NCBI GenBank assembly: GCA_037447605.1
Contig: CM074808.1
Location: 2,822,407 to 2,886,406 of the forward strand
Reading direction: 5' to 3'
DNA: 64,000 bases
Source: Zygnema circumcarinatum
Lineage: Eukaryota > Streptophyta > Zygnematophyceae > Zygnematales > Zygnemataceae
Below, piece after piece: positions 1 through 12,357 of this stretch (position 1 is its first letter; each line of letters begins with the position of its first letter). The position numbers and the translations under genes were made by a program. The notes under the pieces were generated by a model, which saw nothing but the letters and a program-made list of their open reading frames with translations, was not told where the DNA came from and searched no databases.

Positions 1-465
1 CTTTCGGAAGCCTTCGCTTGCGCCTGTCAGACGCGGACCTTCATCCTACACCTCTAAAATCAACAAAGCCTGGTGGATATTAAAACCCTAATACCGTACA
101 AACCTCAGCCTTGAACTTCGTCAGCAAGCTCGTCCAGATGCTCCTCTCTGAGGGTTCAAGGTTTCTAGGGTTTCTAATTCTCTAGAGATAGCTGGGTTTC
201 ATTCACGGCCCTGTCCGGTTGGAGGTTCGCTTGAATGTCAACTGGGCCGTGCATATTCTTATGCTCGAGATGGGGTTACTCATGTAATAACAAAGAAGAA
301 GTCTACCTGCCTTGACTCCTTTGAGCTCCGATTATTTGGGGTTTTTTTAGGGTCGTAGTGCCTCCGGGGTTGCGGTGAATATTGGGGCTCTGAGGTCTGA
401 TGGGGGCGGCAAAGCTTCGAGGGCAATTGCACGCAGTGCGGTCACCTCGGGTCGAGAGTACTAAT
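1..465. other. non-coding flank, no gene recognised
   Basis: No convincing coding exon is visible on either strand. Near 83 and 160-175 the sequence has AAACCCTA / AGGGTTT-type telo-box words, which are common in plant promoters and 5' leaders. This could be the edge of a promoter for a gene to the left, but that is inference. Confidence 0.4.
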
Positions 466-914
466 CATAGTGCGACACATATGTCATAGTGCGACACACA
501 CATCATAGTGCGACACACACGTCATAGTGCGACACACACGTCATAGTGCGACACACACATCATAGTGCGACACACACGTCATAGTGCGACACACACGTCA
601 TAGTGCGACAAACACGGCATAGTGCGACAAACACGGCATAGTGCGACACACACGTCATAGTGCGACACACACGTCATAGTGCGACACACACGGCATAGTG
701 CGACACACACGGCATAGTGCGACACACACGTCATAGTGCGACACACACGTCATAGTGCGACACACACATCATAGTGCGACACACACGTCATAGTGCGACA
801 CACACGTCGTAGTGCGACACACACGGCATAGTGCGACATACACGTCATAGTGCGACACACACTTCATAGTGCGACACACACTTCATAGTGCGACACACAC
901 GGAATAGTGCGACG
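466..914. repeat. 19-bp minisatellite, about 23-24 copies
   Basis: The unit catagtgcgacacacacgt is repeated head to tail. Successive 'catag' starts are 19 bp apart (466, 485 and so on). Variants differ mainly at the last three bases (cgt, cat, ggc, ttc). The last copy decays into cggaatagtgcgacgccgc. One partial cousin, catagtgcgaccaa, sits near 3368, upstream of the V-ATPase gene. Confidence 0.95.
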
Positions 915-1369
915 CCGCATGCGGTCATTGCGGTGCGAGGCAAAACGAGAGGTCCTCTTGGCTCCAGGACGAAGGGAGGCTGATTAGAGATAGGGAGGAG
1001 GGAGGATAGGAGCTTCCCTCGATGTGCTTAGTGTAATCTAGTTATGACCTATTGTTTGATTTTTATATACTGCCAAATAGTTCAGGTGTGCCTCGAGTGA
1101 AGGGCATAGTTTTCTGGTAGTAGACTCCACCCTTTCTGCAGTTCTTGACCTAATTTATCGTTGGTTAGTCTGTCCTCGCTTTCCGTGCGGGCCTCCCTTT
1201 GTTTCCTGCTATTGCTGTGCGTCTGCTGCGTCTCATCATCATCGTCATCTTCGAGCTCCCTTGTAGCAGTGTCATTTCGCTTCTAGATTTGTTTTGAGAC
1301 CAGTACGTTTCATTGCACTCTTACTACTGTCTTTCCGCGGAAAATGGCAAATTGAAATTGTGATTGGAC
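915..1369. other. intergenic, nothing recognised
   Basis: Mixed-composition DNA between two minisatellites. I see no conserved coding block, RNA gene or transposon end. Confidence 0.4.
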
Positions 1370-1850
1370 AGAGAAAGAGAGAGAAAGAGGGAGAGGGTCA
1401 GGGTGGGGGGGCGGGAGGGGGAGGGGGAGATGGGGGGAGAGGGAGAGGGAGAAAGAGAGGGGCAGGGGTGGGGGGCGGGAGGGGGAGGGGCAGAAGGGGG
1501 GAGAGGGAGAGGGAGAAAGAGAGGGGCAGGGTGGTGGGGCGGGAGGGGGAGGGGGAGAAGGGGGGAGAGGGAGAGGAAGAAAGAGAGGAGCAGGGTGGTG
1601 GGGCGGGAGGGGGGGGCAGAAGGGGGGAGAGGGAGAGGGAGAAAGAGAGGGGCAGGGTGGGGGGGCGGGAGGGGGAGGGCGAGGGGGAGGGGGAGGGGGA
1701 GGGGGAGAAGGGGGGAGAGGGAGAGAGAGAAAGAGAGGGGCAGGCTGGGGGGCCGGGAGGGGGAGGGGGAGAAGGTGGGAGAGGTTGAGGGAGAGAGAAG
1801 AGGGGGAGGGGCAAGGTGGGGGGACGGGAGGAGGAGAACGGGGAAGAAAT
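1370..1850. repeat. G-rich polypurine minisatellite (about 62-bp unit)
   Basis: The + strand is almost pure purine (GGGAGA, GGGGGAG). The word AAAGAGAGGGGCAG or a close variant recurs at about 62-63 bp intervals, then once at about 90 bp, giving roughly 5-6 units. Many runs of three or more G lie close together, so G-quadruplex or triplex structures are plausible. Arg/Gly/Glu-rich and Pro/Ser-rich reading frames here are by-products of composition, not genes. Confidence 0.85.
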
Positions 1851-1879
1851 CTCTGAGTTAACCATTTGAAGTTCACTGA

Positions 1880-2685
1880 CTAAAACACGCCATCGTTTTT
1901 CAAAATTCCATACAACCTCTCCGCACACATTCGAGCTCTGCTATTATAAACATTGAATGATCGTTGCAATTCTCCAATGAAGTTGCCGGCAAAAAGCCTT
2001 GTCAGACCTTTTCGTAGAGGGTAACCTACATCACCAATGATAAGGTGAGAGGCCCACGCCTTCCACTTTCTCAAGGCTCCCTTGCGAGCCTCCTCCGTAT
2101 GAGATCCTTTTTCTTCTTCTTCTTCTTCTTCTTCTTCTTCTTCTTCTTCTGCTTTTTCTTTTGTTCTGTTCTGTTCTGTTCTTCTGTTCTGCATTATGGA
2201 CAGAGTCTGGCCGTCCAACGTTGACATCTAGTATCTTAGTGTCAAGACTCCCCACTATTTGCATGATCATGCTGTACCTATGCTTCCTACCATACCAGTC
2301 CTTATCCCATAACCCTGGCCCTAACTTAATGTTGATGAGGGTTGCATCAATAGCTCCGTAACAACTCACAAACCACCACCGCTCCTTACTAAAGTCTTCT
2401 GCACTTGGCCAGGCCATAAATCTAGGACTCAAAATAGACTTTGCAGCTTTACAAAAGAGTTTCTGCTTATGCCTTACAGTCAGTGCCCTCCCTCCAAGTA
2501 CTGCACTTGTGAGATGTGAAGGTCCCCGAGGGCTACCCTATGCAGAGACATCTCTATCTGCCCACGGACTTGAAGGAGACGGCTTGGAATTCTAAGGAAA
2601 GCCGTGGGAGGATTTGTCTCTAAAGCATCATATAAATCTTTGGTGAACTTAGAAAAAACGAGTGGCCTGGTAAGTCTAAACTTTC
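1880..2685 (-). pseudogene. decayed PIF/Harbinger (HARBI1-like) transposase
   Basis: Read on the minus strand, three pieces resemble the DDE nuclease of PIF/Harbinger elements. At about 2680-2480 there is an N-terminal piece with GQIEMSLHRVALGD. At about 2430-2200 there is the core with GAIDATLINI, a WYGRKHRYSMIMQIV block, LDVNVGRPDSVHNA. At about 2060-1880 there is GDVGYPLRKG and RARMCAERLYGILK, which holds the third acidic residue. The pieces lie in different frames, with a stop after the first. A pure (GAA)n run separates the second and third. The second acidic position reads HNA where HDA/HDS is usual. This is therefore a dead fragment, not an active transposase. No terminal inverted repeats or 3-bp target duplications were identified. 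Confidence 0.75.
2108..2151. repeat. (CTT)n microsatellite inside the transposase remnant
   Basis: About 14 perfect CTT triplets on the + strand. It interrupts the transposase reading frame between the second and third catalytic blocks. Confidence 0.95.
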
Positions 2686-3988
2686 TTGCGTATTATTACT
2701 CATATGCTATCGAATCTATTGCATACAATGAACAATGAGTGGAGCCATGAAAAATACAGTACATCCCTAAGTTACGCACGCTAAGACAAGTGCAATGTTC
2801 ACTACACGACAATTGATTGGCGCTTGCGTAACCTCCTCTTCTTGGAGACGTCGAGTGACATTACGGGGGTCAGACATTGACTACGGCCAAATCAATTCAG
2901 TAAGCCTGTCAGGCGAATTAAGCATTGGCTGTACGCATTTCGGTACGGTTGGGTACGGCGGAGCCGCGGATCTCGACTCGGAATTCGTACACGAAAATTT
3001 GACTTTTAGTACTGTACTGTATACCCATGGCCATGGTCCATGTCTGACCCCCCCTCTATTACATTTAGCATTGACGCTCGTAACGTAACGCTCCTGCTTC
3101 TTCAATAAGCAGCGTGGTCATGAACGCTGAAAAAAAAACAATTACTCTTGGATTCATTTGTTTGCCTGCCAAAAGATTGAGTCTGGAAGGAAAGATATCC
3201 AGAAAGATGAGCAAACCCCACCCTTTTTGTCGTTTCCTGTTACCGTACAGTTTTTTTTTCCCCAAAGCATAGTTAACTTTACTCCCAATCCATTTACTTT
3301 ATCGAAATTTTGTGGTGTGCGGGTAGGGGGAGGGGGGTCCACCCATTTGTGGCCGACTCTCGTGCCCATAGTGCGACCAAGTTCCCGCCGTGCGACGCGC
3401 ATGCGGCGTGCGACGTTGCACTGCGACTATTCTGTCCAACGACTACATATACACATGGGAACAGTTTGGCGGAACGAATCGAATTTTTTTTTCGAAAAAA
3501 AAAAGTGAATGCCGAATTCGGCGAATTTCGGTTAGGGAACTCGATTTACCGTACCGTACGGACGCCGGCCAACAGGCGGACAGCGCCGGCCGGCGACTTG
3601 AGGCGCCCGCTGGCAGAGCGAGCGCGATTGGTCGATGGGCGTGCGCGAACCGCTGCGCTGTGCGCGAAACGGACGGCTTCGGTACGGCGGAACGTGGCGA
3701 ACATGGAGACATTTCTGCCGTCACGTGGAACGTCGGGCTTGCGGGCGCCCTAACGGGACCCGTTTCGCGGAACGGCTGGAGGGGGGGTGCGGCTGCTTGA
3801 GGGAGCGTAGGGGGGCCCGTTTTGGGCGACTCCCTGCGCCGGTTCGAAGAGCGGAGAGCGGAGGGCTGGGAAGGGCGAGGGTGAGGCAAGTAGAGGGGAG
3901 GGGTTGATGAGCATTGCTGCTGCTTGAGGGGAGGGAAGGGCCAGAGAGGGAGGATTTTGACATTTCATGATTTTTTGAGACATCAGAA
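2686..3988. promoter_or_regulatory. intergenic and probable V-ATPase promoter/5' leader
   Basis: No gene was recognised. From about 3360 the sequence becomes GC-rich and CpG-rich, with the palindromic words CCGTACCGTACGG near 3549-3565 and repeated GTGCGAC words at 3368-3425. The GC-rich block ends directly at the ATG of the downstream gene, as expected for a plant promoter and leader. A transcription start cannot be placed. Confidence 0.4.
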
Positions 3989-5325
3989 ATGGCGTACGGC
4001 TACTGGAGCTCCTGGAAGACGGCGCTTCTGTATCTCAATCCATATGCGTTCGCTGCGATTGGGATTGCTATTTCAATTGGTATTTCGGTTCTTGGAGCTG
4101 CATGGTGAGGCAGACCTTGCGCATGATCCTTAAGATGTTTAGAGCGGTAGATTGGATCAGATCAATTAACCTTTTGCCGAGAGAAGGTTGTAGTGAAGTG
4201 GCGGGTATCTCTGATGTTTCTGCCTCAGAGGAAAAGTAATCGCGGCCTCGGGAAGGGATTGTTTTGAGAGGATGTAGATGCAAGACGATTGTGACGGACT
4301 CGGTCATCCTCTTTGTCAATGTTGCAGGGGCATTCTTATTACGGGAAGCAGTTTGCTTGGAGCTGCTATAAAGGTTCCGCGCATCACATCCAAGAATCTC
4401 ATCAGGTACGTGCGGCTCTGGAATGCATGCTCATTGAAGGGTATGTCTTTGCTGCCCCGGAATCGCAGGCGGGAAACCGAGGTTAACTGCAGGGACATCG
4501 TCTTTGATTGATCATATAAAGGTCAGGATTTTACTGTTAGTGAATTGCACTATTGTTTTTGGCAGTTCTTGGAAGAGTAACTTATCGGCTTTGAAAAGCC
4601 GATAAGAGTTCAGTGCATAGTTGAGTTGGCAGAAGACATCCTTAGGGATGCGGAAGGATCACGACTGCAGTAAGTTTAAAGAATGCTCGAAGGAGTCTGA
4701 CGTTGATGCTGCTTCCGTTCGTCCTTGGGTGGTGGCATCCAGCGTTATCTTTTGCGAGGCTGTGGCCATCTACGGCGTTATCGTAGCTATTATTCTGCAG
4801 ACAAAGCTGGAAAATGTCAAGCCGAATAGTGAGTTCAAGTACTCTCCGGATTCCATGCGCGCTGGCTATGCAATTTTCAACACTGGCATTATCGTGGGGT
4901 GCGCCAATCTGGTTTGCGGGTAAGTGATAAAGTTTTAGTGGCTTGTTTCTCTCTCATACATAATGCAGCTTGGTTACCGTTTGTTAATGTGCAAGTGTCG
5001 GCCTTCTATCCGTTCGATATGTTTATGATCGCCGTCCAGTCCTTTGTTTCAAACAGCTCCTTCTGGACTGTAGAACTGCTGTTTCCAGATAAGTTTTGCA
5101 AAAATACCCTGCAAAGAACTTCCTCCAATTAAACTTTCTAGATGTTGTTGTTGCAGGCTTTGCGTGGGTATCATTGGCAGCAGCTGCGCCTTGTCAGATG
5201 CTCAAAATTCTACCCTGTTCGTGAAGATTCTGGTTATTGAGATTTTTGGGAGTGCCCTAGGGTTGTTTGGAGTGATTGTGGGTATTATTCTATCTGCTCA
5301 AGCGACATGGGTGTCAAATGCTTGA
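3989..5325 (+). CDS. VHA-c'': V-type H+-ATPase proteolipid subunit c'' (179 aa)
   Basis: Four exons: 3989-4104, 4328-4405, 4743-4919 and 5157-5325. All junctions are GT-AG and in phase; they total 540 nt including stop. The product is a subunit of the membrane-embedded V0 rotor ring that carries protons into vacuole/endomembrane lumens. The sequence shows the expected N-terminal helix ([17 protein letters not shown]), then [10 protein letters not shown] and [10 protein letters not shown]. The proton-carrying glutamate is in [10 protein letters not shown], followed by [25 protein letters not shown] and [19 protein letters not shown]. Length matches plant c'' (about 180 aa). The start is the first in-frame ATG before the conserved [11 protein letters not shown] block. 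It stands alone; no partner V-ATPase gene is nearby. Confidence is high because nearly every residue block is family-typical. Confidence 0.96.
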
Positions 5326-6598
5326 TAAGGCATTTCAGAGCAAGGATAGTGCTGGCGCCGATATAGTAATTTTGTAGAGAATGTTCCTGATTTCACTAGG
5401 TTTAGCTTTTTCGATGGAAGCGCCCGGTACTCATGTTTATATCCATTGCGAAGCGAGATCGCAAAGTGTCCAACTTAGGCGGATTAACTACGGCTTCATT
5501 GTTTCAGCAGCGCTGTGATAGCAGGAAAGGCGCCCCGTTTACTTTCTGCATTGGCCTATTCGGAATTGTTTAGTCCTCAAAAAATCATTTCATATTTGTG
5601 CACTGCAGCCAGCAGAGCGGGTGCTGGGGCACCTCTTGGATGGAGCTCTGCAACCTTGTTGTTGAGCGTGACCAGAGTTTATGGTCAGGAAAGGCAGGAG
5701 GAACACCTGCTATCAAAATGGAGCATTGATTGAAATATTTGTATGGGCACTCAGACGCTTAGAACAGTGCACATGCATGTGCAGCACTCACAAGCATGTG
5801 GTGAAGATCACACGTAATTGAGGTGCAGCTGGAAGTCCATGACAAGGTCTGGAGTTGTTAGGGTTTACATGTAGCCAATGTGATACCATGAGGAAAAGAG
5901 CCCGTGTTCAATTACCTAAAGGTCCGGTCCTGCCGTTGCAGTTTGTTGTGAGTGTTTTTGGCACTAGTATTCCTGTGAAGTCAAGTTTAGGTCATCATAA
6001 CCCTAATTTGCAGGTGGCACAGATGGAACCTGTGTGCAGTGTTGCTGCTGTGCGCACCCTTCAAGCCGAACAGACGCCACACAATTGAGAATAATTTTGC
6101 ACGTAACTCAAGTTTGTTTGCCTTTCATGGCTAGCTAAAACTTTCAGGCAGACTTGTGTAAAATCCTGCTCATCCTTTTAAGGCAAAACATGTGTGAGGC
6201 CTTCGTATTGATAAAGATCCAATCCGGTCCGTCGCGGCTCCATGGCCTCTGTCGCATGTCAATGTCCCCACCTCAACCCATAGAGGGTCTCCAACGAGGC
6301 GCACCTTTTGATAACCGAAGCTGCCTACATAGGCCGTATGAAATCCCAGCTCCCTCTTAATTTGAAAGAATAATCAACACAACAAATAGGGCCAGCGAGG
6401 GCTTCAGAACTCTTTTGATGTGTTAAATTTCAGCAGGGCCTCTACTAAGTGCCGGGGAGTGCATAGAGAGGCGGCTCAGGGAATCAACTTATATACATAG
6501 GCAACAGCTCCAAACCATCAGCCCCATGGAACCCAGCGAGCCCCAACTGCACTCTGGTAGAGGCGTGTCATGGCAAAGAAGACGGTGTATCCCTTTAT
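5326..6598. other. 3' flanks between V-ATPase and HOS15
   Basis: Contains the 3' regions of the flanking genes, which are transcribed toward each other. No additional exon, RNA gene or repeat is evident. Confidence 0.4.
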
Positions 6599-9500
6599 TT
6601 ACATTCTGAAGTCCAGCACACAGACGGTATTGTTTGAAAAGCAGGCAGCCACTCTGTCGCCCTCCCTGTTCCAGCAGACTTCAAAGATGCCCCCGCTGCC
6701 TTTGTACGTCTTCACAAGGCTCCCGTCCTTAACGTTCCAGATGTGCAGACATCGGTCCAATGACCCACTCGCCAGCAGTCTTCCGTTGGGGCTGAAGGCC
6801 ACCGAGTACACCGGCTCACTGCGCACACGTCCTCTCCCAGAACCATCTCATTAGGTTATGTGCTGCAAGAGGTGTTTGCTCCTATCCACGGGTCTGCTCT
6901 CAGCTAATGCTCTCACAACTGTTTAAGGACACTCAAGAGCGCAGCTTCTCAATTGGCACAGCTTTACAGGATAATGGCTAGCAGTCATAAGGTAATAGGT
7001 CTCCATATACATGGACTGCTCTCTATGCTTGCTCAATGAGAGTCTTGAAAACCCACCTATGCCTCATTAAACTGGTGATGGACGCTCCATGTTCCACATC
7101 CCACAGTTTGATTGTGGCATCGAAGGAAGCACTGTAATTGCACAGGTTCCAAACAGAACACCCACCGCATGCTGAGCGATATGAACATGTAATGCTGGAG
7201 AATCCTAAAAAAACTTTGAGATTGGGACAGAGTAATCAATCTGAAAGTGCAAGCAGGCTCCGCTTTACGTGTTGGATAATCCCTCACATTCGCTATAAAC
7301 CACTGTTCACACATTCTTGCACGCCCGCCAACAACTCAAGTGGAACTCAAGCATTGGCCATTGAGTAAACTGAGAAATGACGCTTTGATCTGACTTTCAC
7401 TGTGTGGGGGATGATCTGAGTAACCGTAAGGATCATATTCTGCTCCAGATCACAAGTAGCATGACATTTAAGGAAAAAGGACAGTCCATTCCCGGAAAAG
7501 CAATTGTGTCTGCTTTACCTCGTGTTGTTTAGCTACAACAGCCCATGACAGCATGTCAGCCTTTCTTTGTGGCCCTAAACTTGAATCCGAATCAGAAGGT
7601 GACCTAAAACTGCAGCGCAAACTGAAGACTGGAGCCAAAGCGAGAACCCGAAATTAAACTTGAATAAAATATGCAGCTAGGTCAAACATCAAAGCAGATA
7701 CTAAGCCTCAAATCCCCATAGGATAGCGGCCTCTACCTGGCAAGGATGAGCTGCTGATTGGGGTTACTCGTTCCAGGCCCAGTGGGGCTCCACTTGATTG
7801 TATAAATTTCCTGCACAGAATCTCATTTGCAAAGTCAAGAGAAACCACAAGATCCTTTTGCGGCCAAAAGATTTGACAATCACAGCAAGAAACAGGCAAT
7901 GTAAGGGTGGAGTTGAACTCCCGGGTATAAAAGACGGTAGCGAAAGGACCCTGTCCCTCTAGCAGCATTGAAAGCATGAGAGGCGGCAATTGACAGGTCT
8001 GAGAGAGAGTTCCCTGTGCTTGCCTTGGCGTGCTCTCGGAAATCATGAAGGCATTTGTCTGCTTTGGGACTCCAAATCTGCAACATACGGCATCTGGAGG
8101 CAGAGTGAGGAGGTAGCCTTGGCGAGACGTAACGCAGGTCATCATGCTTTGAGGGCAGCAAGAAACTGTTGGAAAGATAAGGACTGTAATATTAGAAAAA
8201 AGCTGTGTGAAACAGGCTTCCTGAAAACAAGGGCGTAAACAAAACCTTTGTAGGCAATTGCAAATGCATTTGAAACGTTTAGCAACCAAGTCTGCCTTAA
8301 TCTGGAAGTGGACGGATTCAAAACTGATCTCATAGATTAGAAAAGTTACAGACTGAAATTCTCCAGCCAACAATGCATCAACAGGACATTTGAGTGAACA
8401 CCAGCAGGACTGCAATGACTTAAACCTGACAAAACTGACAAAGAAATCAGAGACAGAGTTATGATAGGCATCTAAAGCAGCAAGACTTGTTTCAGAGTGT
8501 ATAGACGACCAGGGCTTATTAATACTTAAGAAAAACACCTCTCACACGAAAATCTGCTCACAGTTATTCACCTTTGCTGTGTAGTCATCCGAGCAGGAGG
8601 CAAGCAGTGTTCCGGTAGGGTCCCACTTTATCGCATTCACTTCATCCTACGCAGCCCCAAAAAGACCACAGATACCCTCTAGATTAGAAACGACGTTGGG
8701 AGGCTACCTAGTATCTATCTATCGATCATTTCCCCTGGCTTGTCCTACTTACAAAAACTACTGAGAAAAGGTCCCATGCTCACCGAACCTCCAAGAAGAA
8801 ACATAAACAAGATTTCAATGGCGTTTCATCTCACCTGATGCCCAGTAAACACTTTGACAGGCCGGGTTTCCCCAAGTTTACAGACATATATCATGCGATC
8901 TGTCGAACAGGTGGCAAAGGATGCATTGTTCCGCCAGTCCACGTCCAAAGTGGGAGCTGTCCCCCTCTCCACCACACAGAATTGACAGCAGAATGGGAAA
9001 AAGAGTTGGGGACGAGAAAACATAGAACGCTCGACAAGGAGGCAATAGGACTTTCATGTTTGGAGTAGATCTGAATGGGAAATAAACCACTAATAGACTT
9101 GCTAATAAACTTACCTGAGTGGAATTCAAACTGCTGCTTCACATCGCCTGATTTCGCATCCCAGACAATCGCAGTCTTATCGACGCTTCCCGAAAGGAGG
9201 CAGTCCCCTTTCTTGTTCCATTTGAGAGAAAAGATGGGACCTTTGTGTTTGGTGAGAGTGGTTTTTAGCTCTCCTGCAATCAAGGAAGAAGGCATTATCA
9301 TGACATGATGTCAAAGATCTCATATCTGCCTCTCCGCAAGAGCTCTTAAAGTCGGCAGAATCCGTGCTAAACATATCACTTAATTACTATAACTGTAATA
9401 CAACTAACGAGCATGAGCAAAAGACAATGAAATCATCTTGAGAACAACCCCATTGGTTCACTTGCATTCTTTCTCTTCATCTTCATTCGTGCCTCTCTAC

Positions 9501-12357
9501 GTACCATCCTTACTCCATATTCGCGCTTGACCGTCGTACGACCCCGTTGCTAGCAATGATCCATCTCCCTGTTCAGCCAAAGGCGAAAAGATAAGATTGA
9601 AACAACGGTTTCGGTTGCTGATTTCGCCCAAAAACCGGATCCAGTAACAGGACAGTAGTAGCGGAAGTAGGAGGAAAGAATAGTAGCAGGGTACCCTAGA
9701 ATGAAAAGACAAGTTAGACTTCCATTGCCAAAAGGCAACCAACGAACTCACGTAAGGCTAAGGAGCCATCCAGTTCAACAGAAGGCCAGCACCAAAGAAG
9801 ACAATACCATGCCACATTCTCCAATGAACTGACATACAACAGGAGGAAATCGTTTAACCACGTCGTGATTCGTGATTTCAGAGTGACCAGATCTCAAAAA
9901 GCAAGACATGGCAGCAAAAGAAGTGCAGCGAAAGCTTACATTCCAGTCGAGAGTTGTGACATCTTTGGCCTTCTCGTTGATTTTCCCCTTTCCGTGTCTC
10001 AACACTATCGGCCGTTGTGAATGGGTCAAAGCCTGAGCTCCCGATGGCCCATCAGGAACGTGCCATATTCGGGCTGTGGAATCCCCGGACCTGTCATGGA
10101 AAAAGGGGGATTTCACGAATAAACAATGCATTAACGTTCGTGCGTAACAAAATAGTGGTCAGTTTTACTTTTCACTTTCACTCTTGCTACAGACTTACAT
10201 CAAGTGTGGCACTGCTCAAAAACATGTTGATGTGTGCTTACCCCGATGCTAACAAAGATCCGTTTGGACTCCAGGCACAGATAAAGACCTGCGCATGCCG
10301 AAACAGAGAGTTGCGTTGTGCTATAAACAAGGGTTGCAGAAAAAGGAGATTAATAGCACCAATAACAATATTTGGCAATAAGCAAGCACCGACATCTCTC
10401 CCTCATTAACAAAACCAGAAAGGAAGACAGACAAGACAGACAAGACAGACAGCTTGATGACACTGAAAACCCTAAAAACTAGAATGCTTTATAAGCTTGA
10501 GAATTGCAGCAATTCTCTGTCGAGTCACTGAACGAAACTCTTTGACCTAACGGTTTTCTCAAAACCTCTACCATTTTGCAGCCCTACTAAAGGCGCAGAC
10601 CTGCTGTCGCCCCAAAAGGAAAAGTCAAACCTACCTCTGAGGTGTGACCTTCAAAAACGGTAACGTCATCAGGCGAGATCACGCCAGGTGCTCCTCCTCC
10701 ATTATCGACTTCCATGGGCTCTGCCCCGCCTCCGCCTGATACCAGCCAGAACAATGCCAGCTACAACACGTTTCATTTCAATGTGAGAACGGATTCAGCT
10801 GATATATGCAGTACAGTCACTGTCCATGCAGCAGAGTTTATCAACATAAAACACTCTGCACTTCTGCTAAACGCCTTGGAGGCTGAAATCATTTGTGGTG
10901 CACGAGAGTTTTACTACACAAAAAAACATGGAGCGACATAGCTCCATTACTTCAACGAGCACAGAGGATATAGGAATAATAGCCCAGGTTGTTTTCTCGT
11001 CTCCAGGCTTCTTTTACATAGTATGAGCATTCATAGGAATGCTATTGATGACCCACTTCTTGACTTATGGAGCATTAGGGGAGTAAAAGCCATTTCTGAA
11101 CTAGGACAAACATGTTATGTGCAGCGAGTACGCACCATTTCTAGTCCAAGACGACGGAACCTCCGTCTTCACCTTCACCTTCTCTTCCCGTTCCCTCTCT
11201 GACCGCTCTGCTCTCTCGCGCTCCTTTTCCCTCTCGCGCTCCTTCTGCTCCCGCTCTTTCTCTTGCCTTTCTCGTTCACGTTCTCTTTCACTTTCTAATC
11301 TCTCACGCTCTTTTTCCCGCTCCCTTTCTCTTTCCCGTTCCTTCTCCCGTTCCTTCTCCCTCTCCCTTTCTTTTTCCTTTTCCTTCTCGCGCAACTTCAG
11401 CTCTCGTCTTTCGAATATTGTCCTGCGCAACTCTGCTACGTCCTTCGTAAGAAGATCCATAGGCTGCAGTAACGCGAAGTCTGCTTCTACATCTGCCCCT
11501 GTCTGTTCACAAGAAAATATCCCAAGCGCGTACCGTCCACACGCAAGCTCAGTATGACTGCAGCAGGGTTTCATGCTGTAAAAACACCGTCTCGTACCTT
11601 GACTGGTGCAAAGATGACCCGCCCAAACAAATACATTCAGGAAACGAGCCACGCATGGCACAAGAAGATAAAGCTTCAAAAAGTTCAGACAATACCGGCT
11701 CAAAACTGCAGGTTTCCGGCGAACACTTCTCCCACAGTCATCAGAAACACAGTCCTGCTTGCATGAGTACTTCGGCTGAACCGCTTGGGACAGAAGCGCA
11801 ATCATAAGAACACCCTACGAGCCTTACTTCAGGTGGATATCCGTCTTGAAGAATGAAAACAAGGTGCAGCATGACTATCGCTGCGGCATTTCTGAACCCA
11901 ATAATGCACTCCATATTGACTGTCAAGTGCTGCTAATGTGCATGACAAAAAAAGAAATGCCAAGACACTTGGCCCTTAAACGTTTCCCTACATGGCAGCA
12001 AAGTGCTCAATTCATCCAGCATGCCTTACATCGTCAAGGTTCGCCTCCAACTCCAAATACTGTAGCCCTTTCTGTATGAAGGAAACCAGAGCCCCCGGAG
12101 GGACATCGTTTCCGTTGATCGTGTTCTTATTCAGCCTCGCCTCATATCCCAAGGTAAAGGCTGAGTGGGTGAAGCCTGCGTCAGGATGCAAGAAGCACAC
12201 ATGAGGGGATTGCGGATTACATGGCGGACAGGGAAGGACTCCCCTGCTTTCCGAACAGTCAGCAATGTGAAAAAGGCAGGCGAACAAGGGACTCACCTGA
12301 TTCCTGGAGATATCTGAACACCAAATAGTTCACTTCGTCGGAGGTGATGGACGCCAT
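6599..12357 (-). CDS. HOS15: HOS15/TBL1-type LisH-WD40 corepressor (571 aa)
   Basis: Fourteen exons on the minus strand: 12357-12297, 12175-12030, 11502-11136, 10735-10635, 10288-10242, 10090-9940, 9568-9505, 9273-9115, 8956-8835, 8646-8572, 8077-8024, 7810-7737, 7131-7057, 6818-6599. All phases agree (1716 nt). Residues 1-30 form a LisH motif ([16 protein letters not shown]), and the helix continues with GYEARLNKN. Residues about 100-175 are extremely Glu/Arg/Lys-rich. From about residue 215 there is a WD40 propeller ([68 protein letters not shown]) ending CVLDFRM. Arabidopsis HOS15 and animal TBL1 act with histone deacetylases and as CUL4-DDB1 substrate receptors; that role here is inferred from homology. 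One intron begins with GC (8023-8022). Plant HOS15 is about 610 aa, so this copy is slightly short. Confidence 0.95.

Noticed and set aside
1294-1876. Long Arg/Gly/Glu-rich (+) and Pro/Ser-rich (-) frames
   Set aside because: They are translations of the G-rich minisatellite in several frames, with no domain or codon signal.
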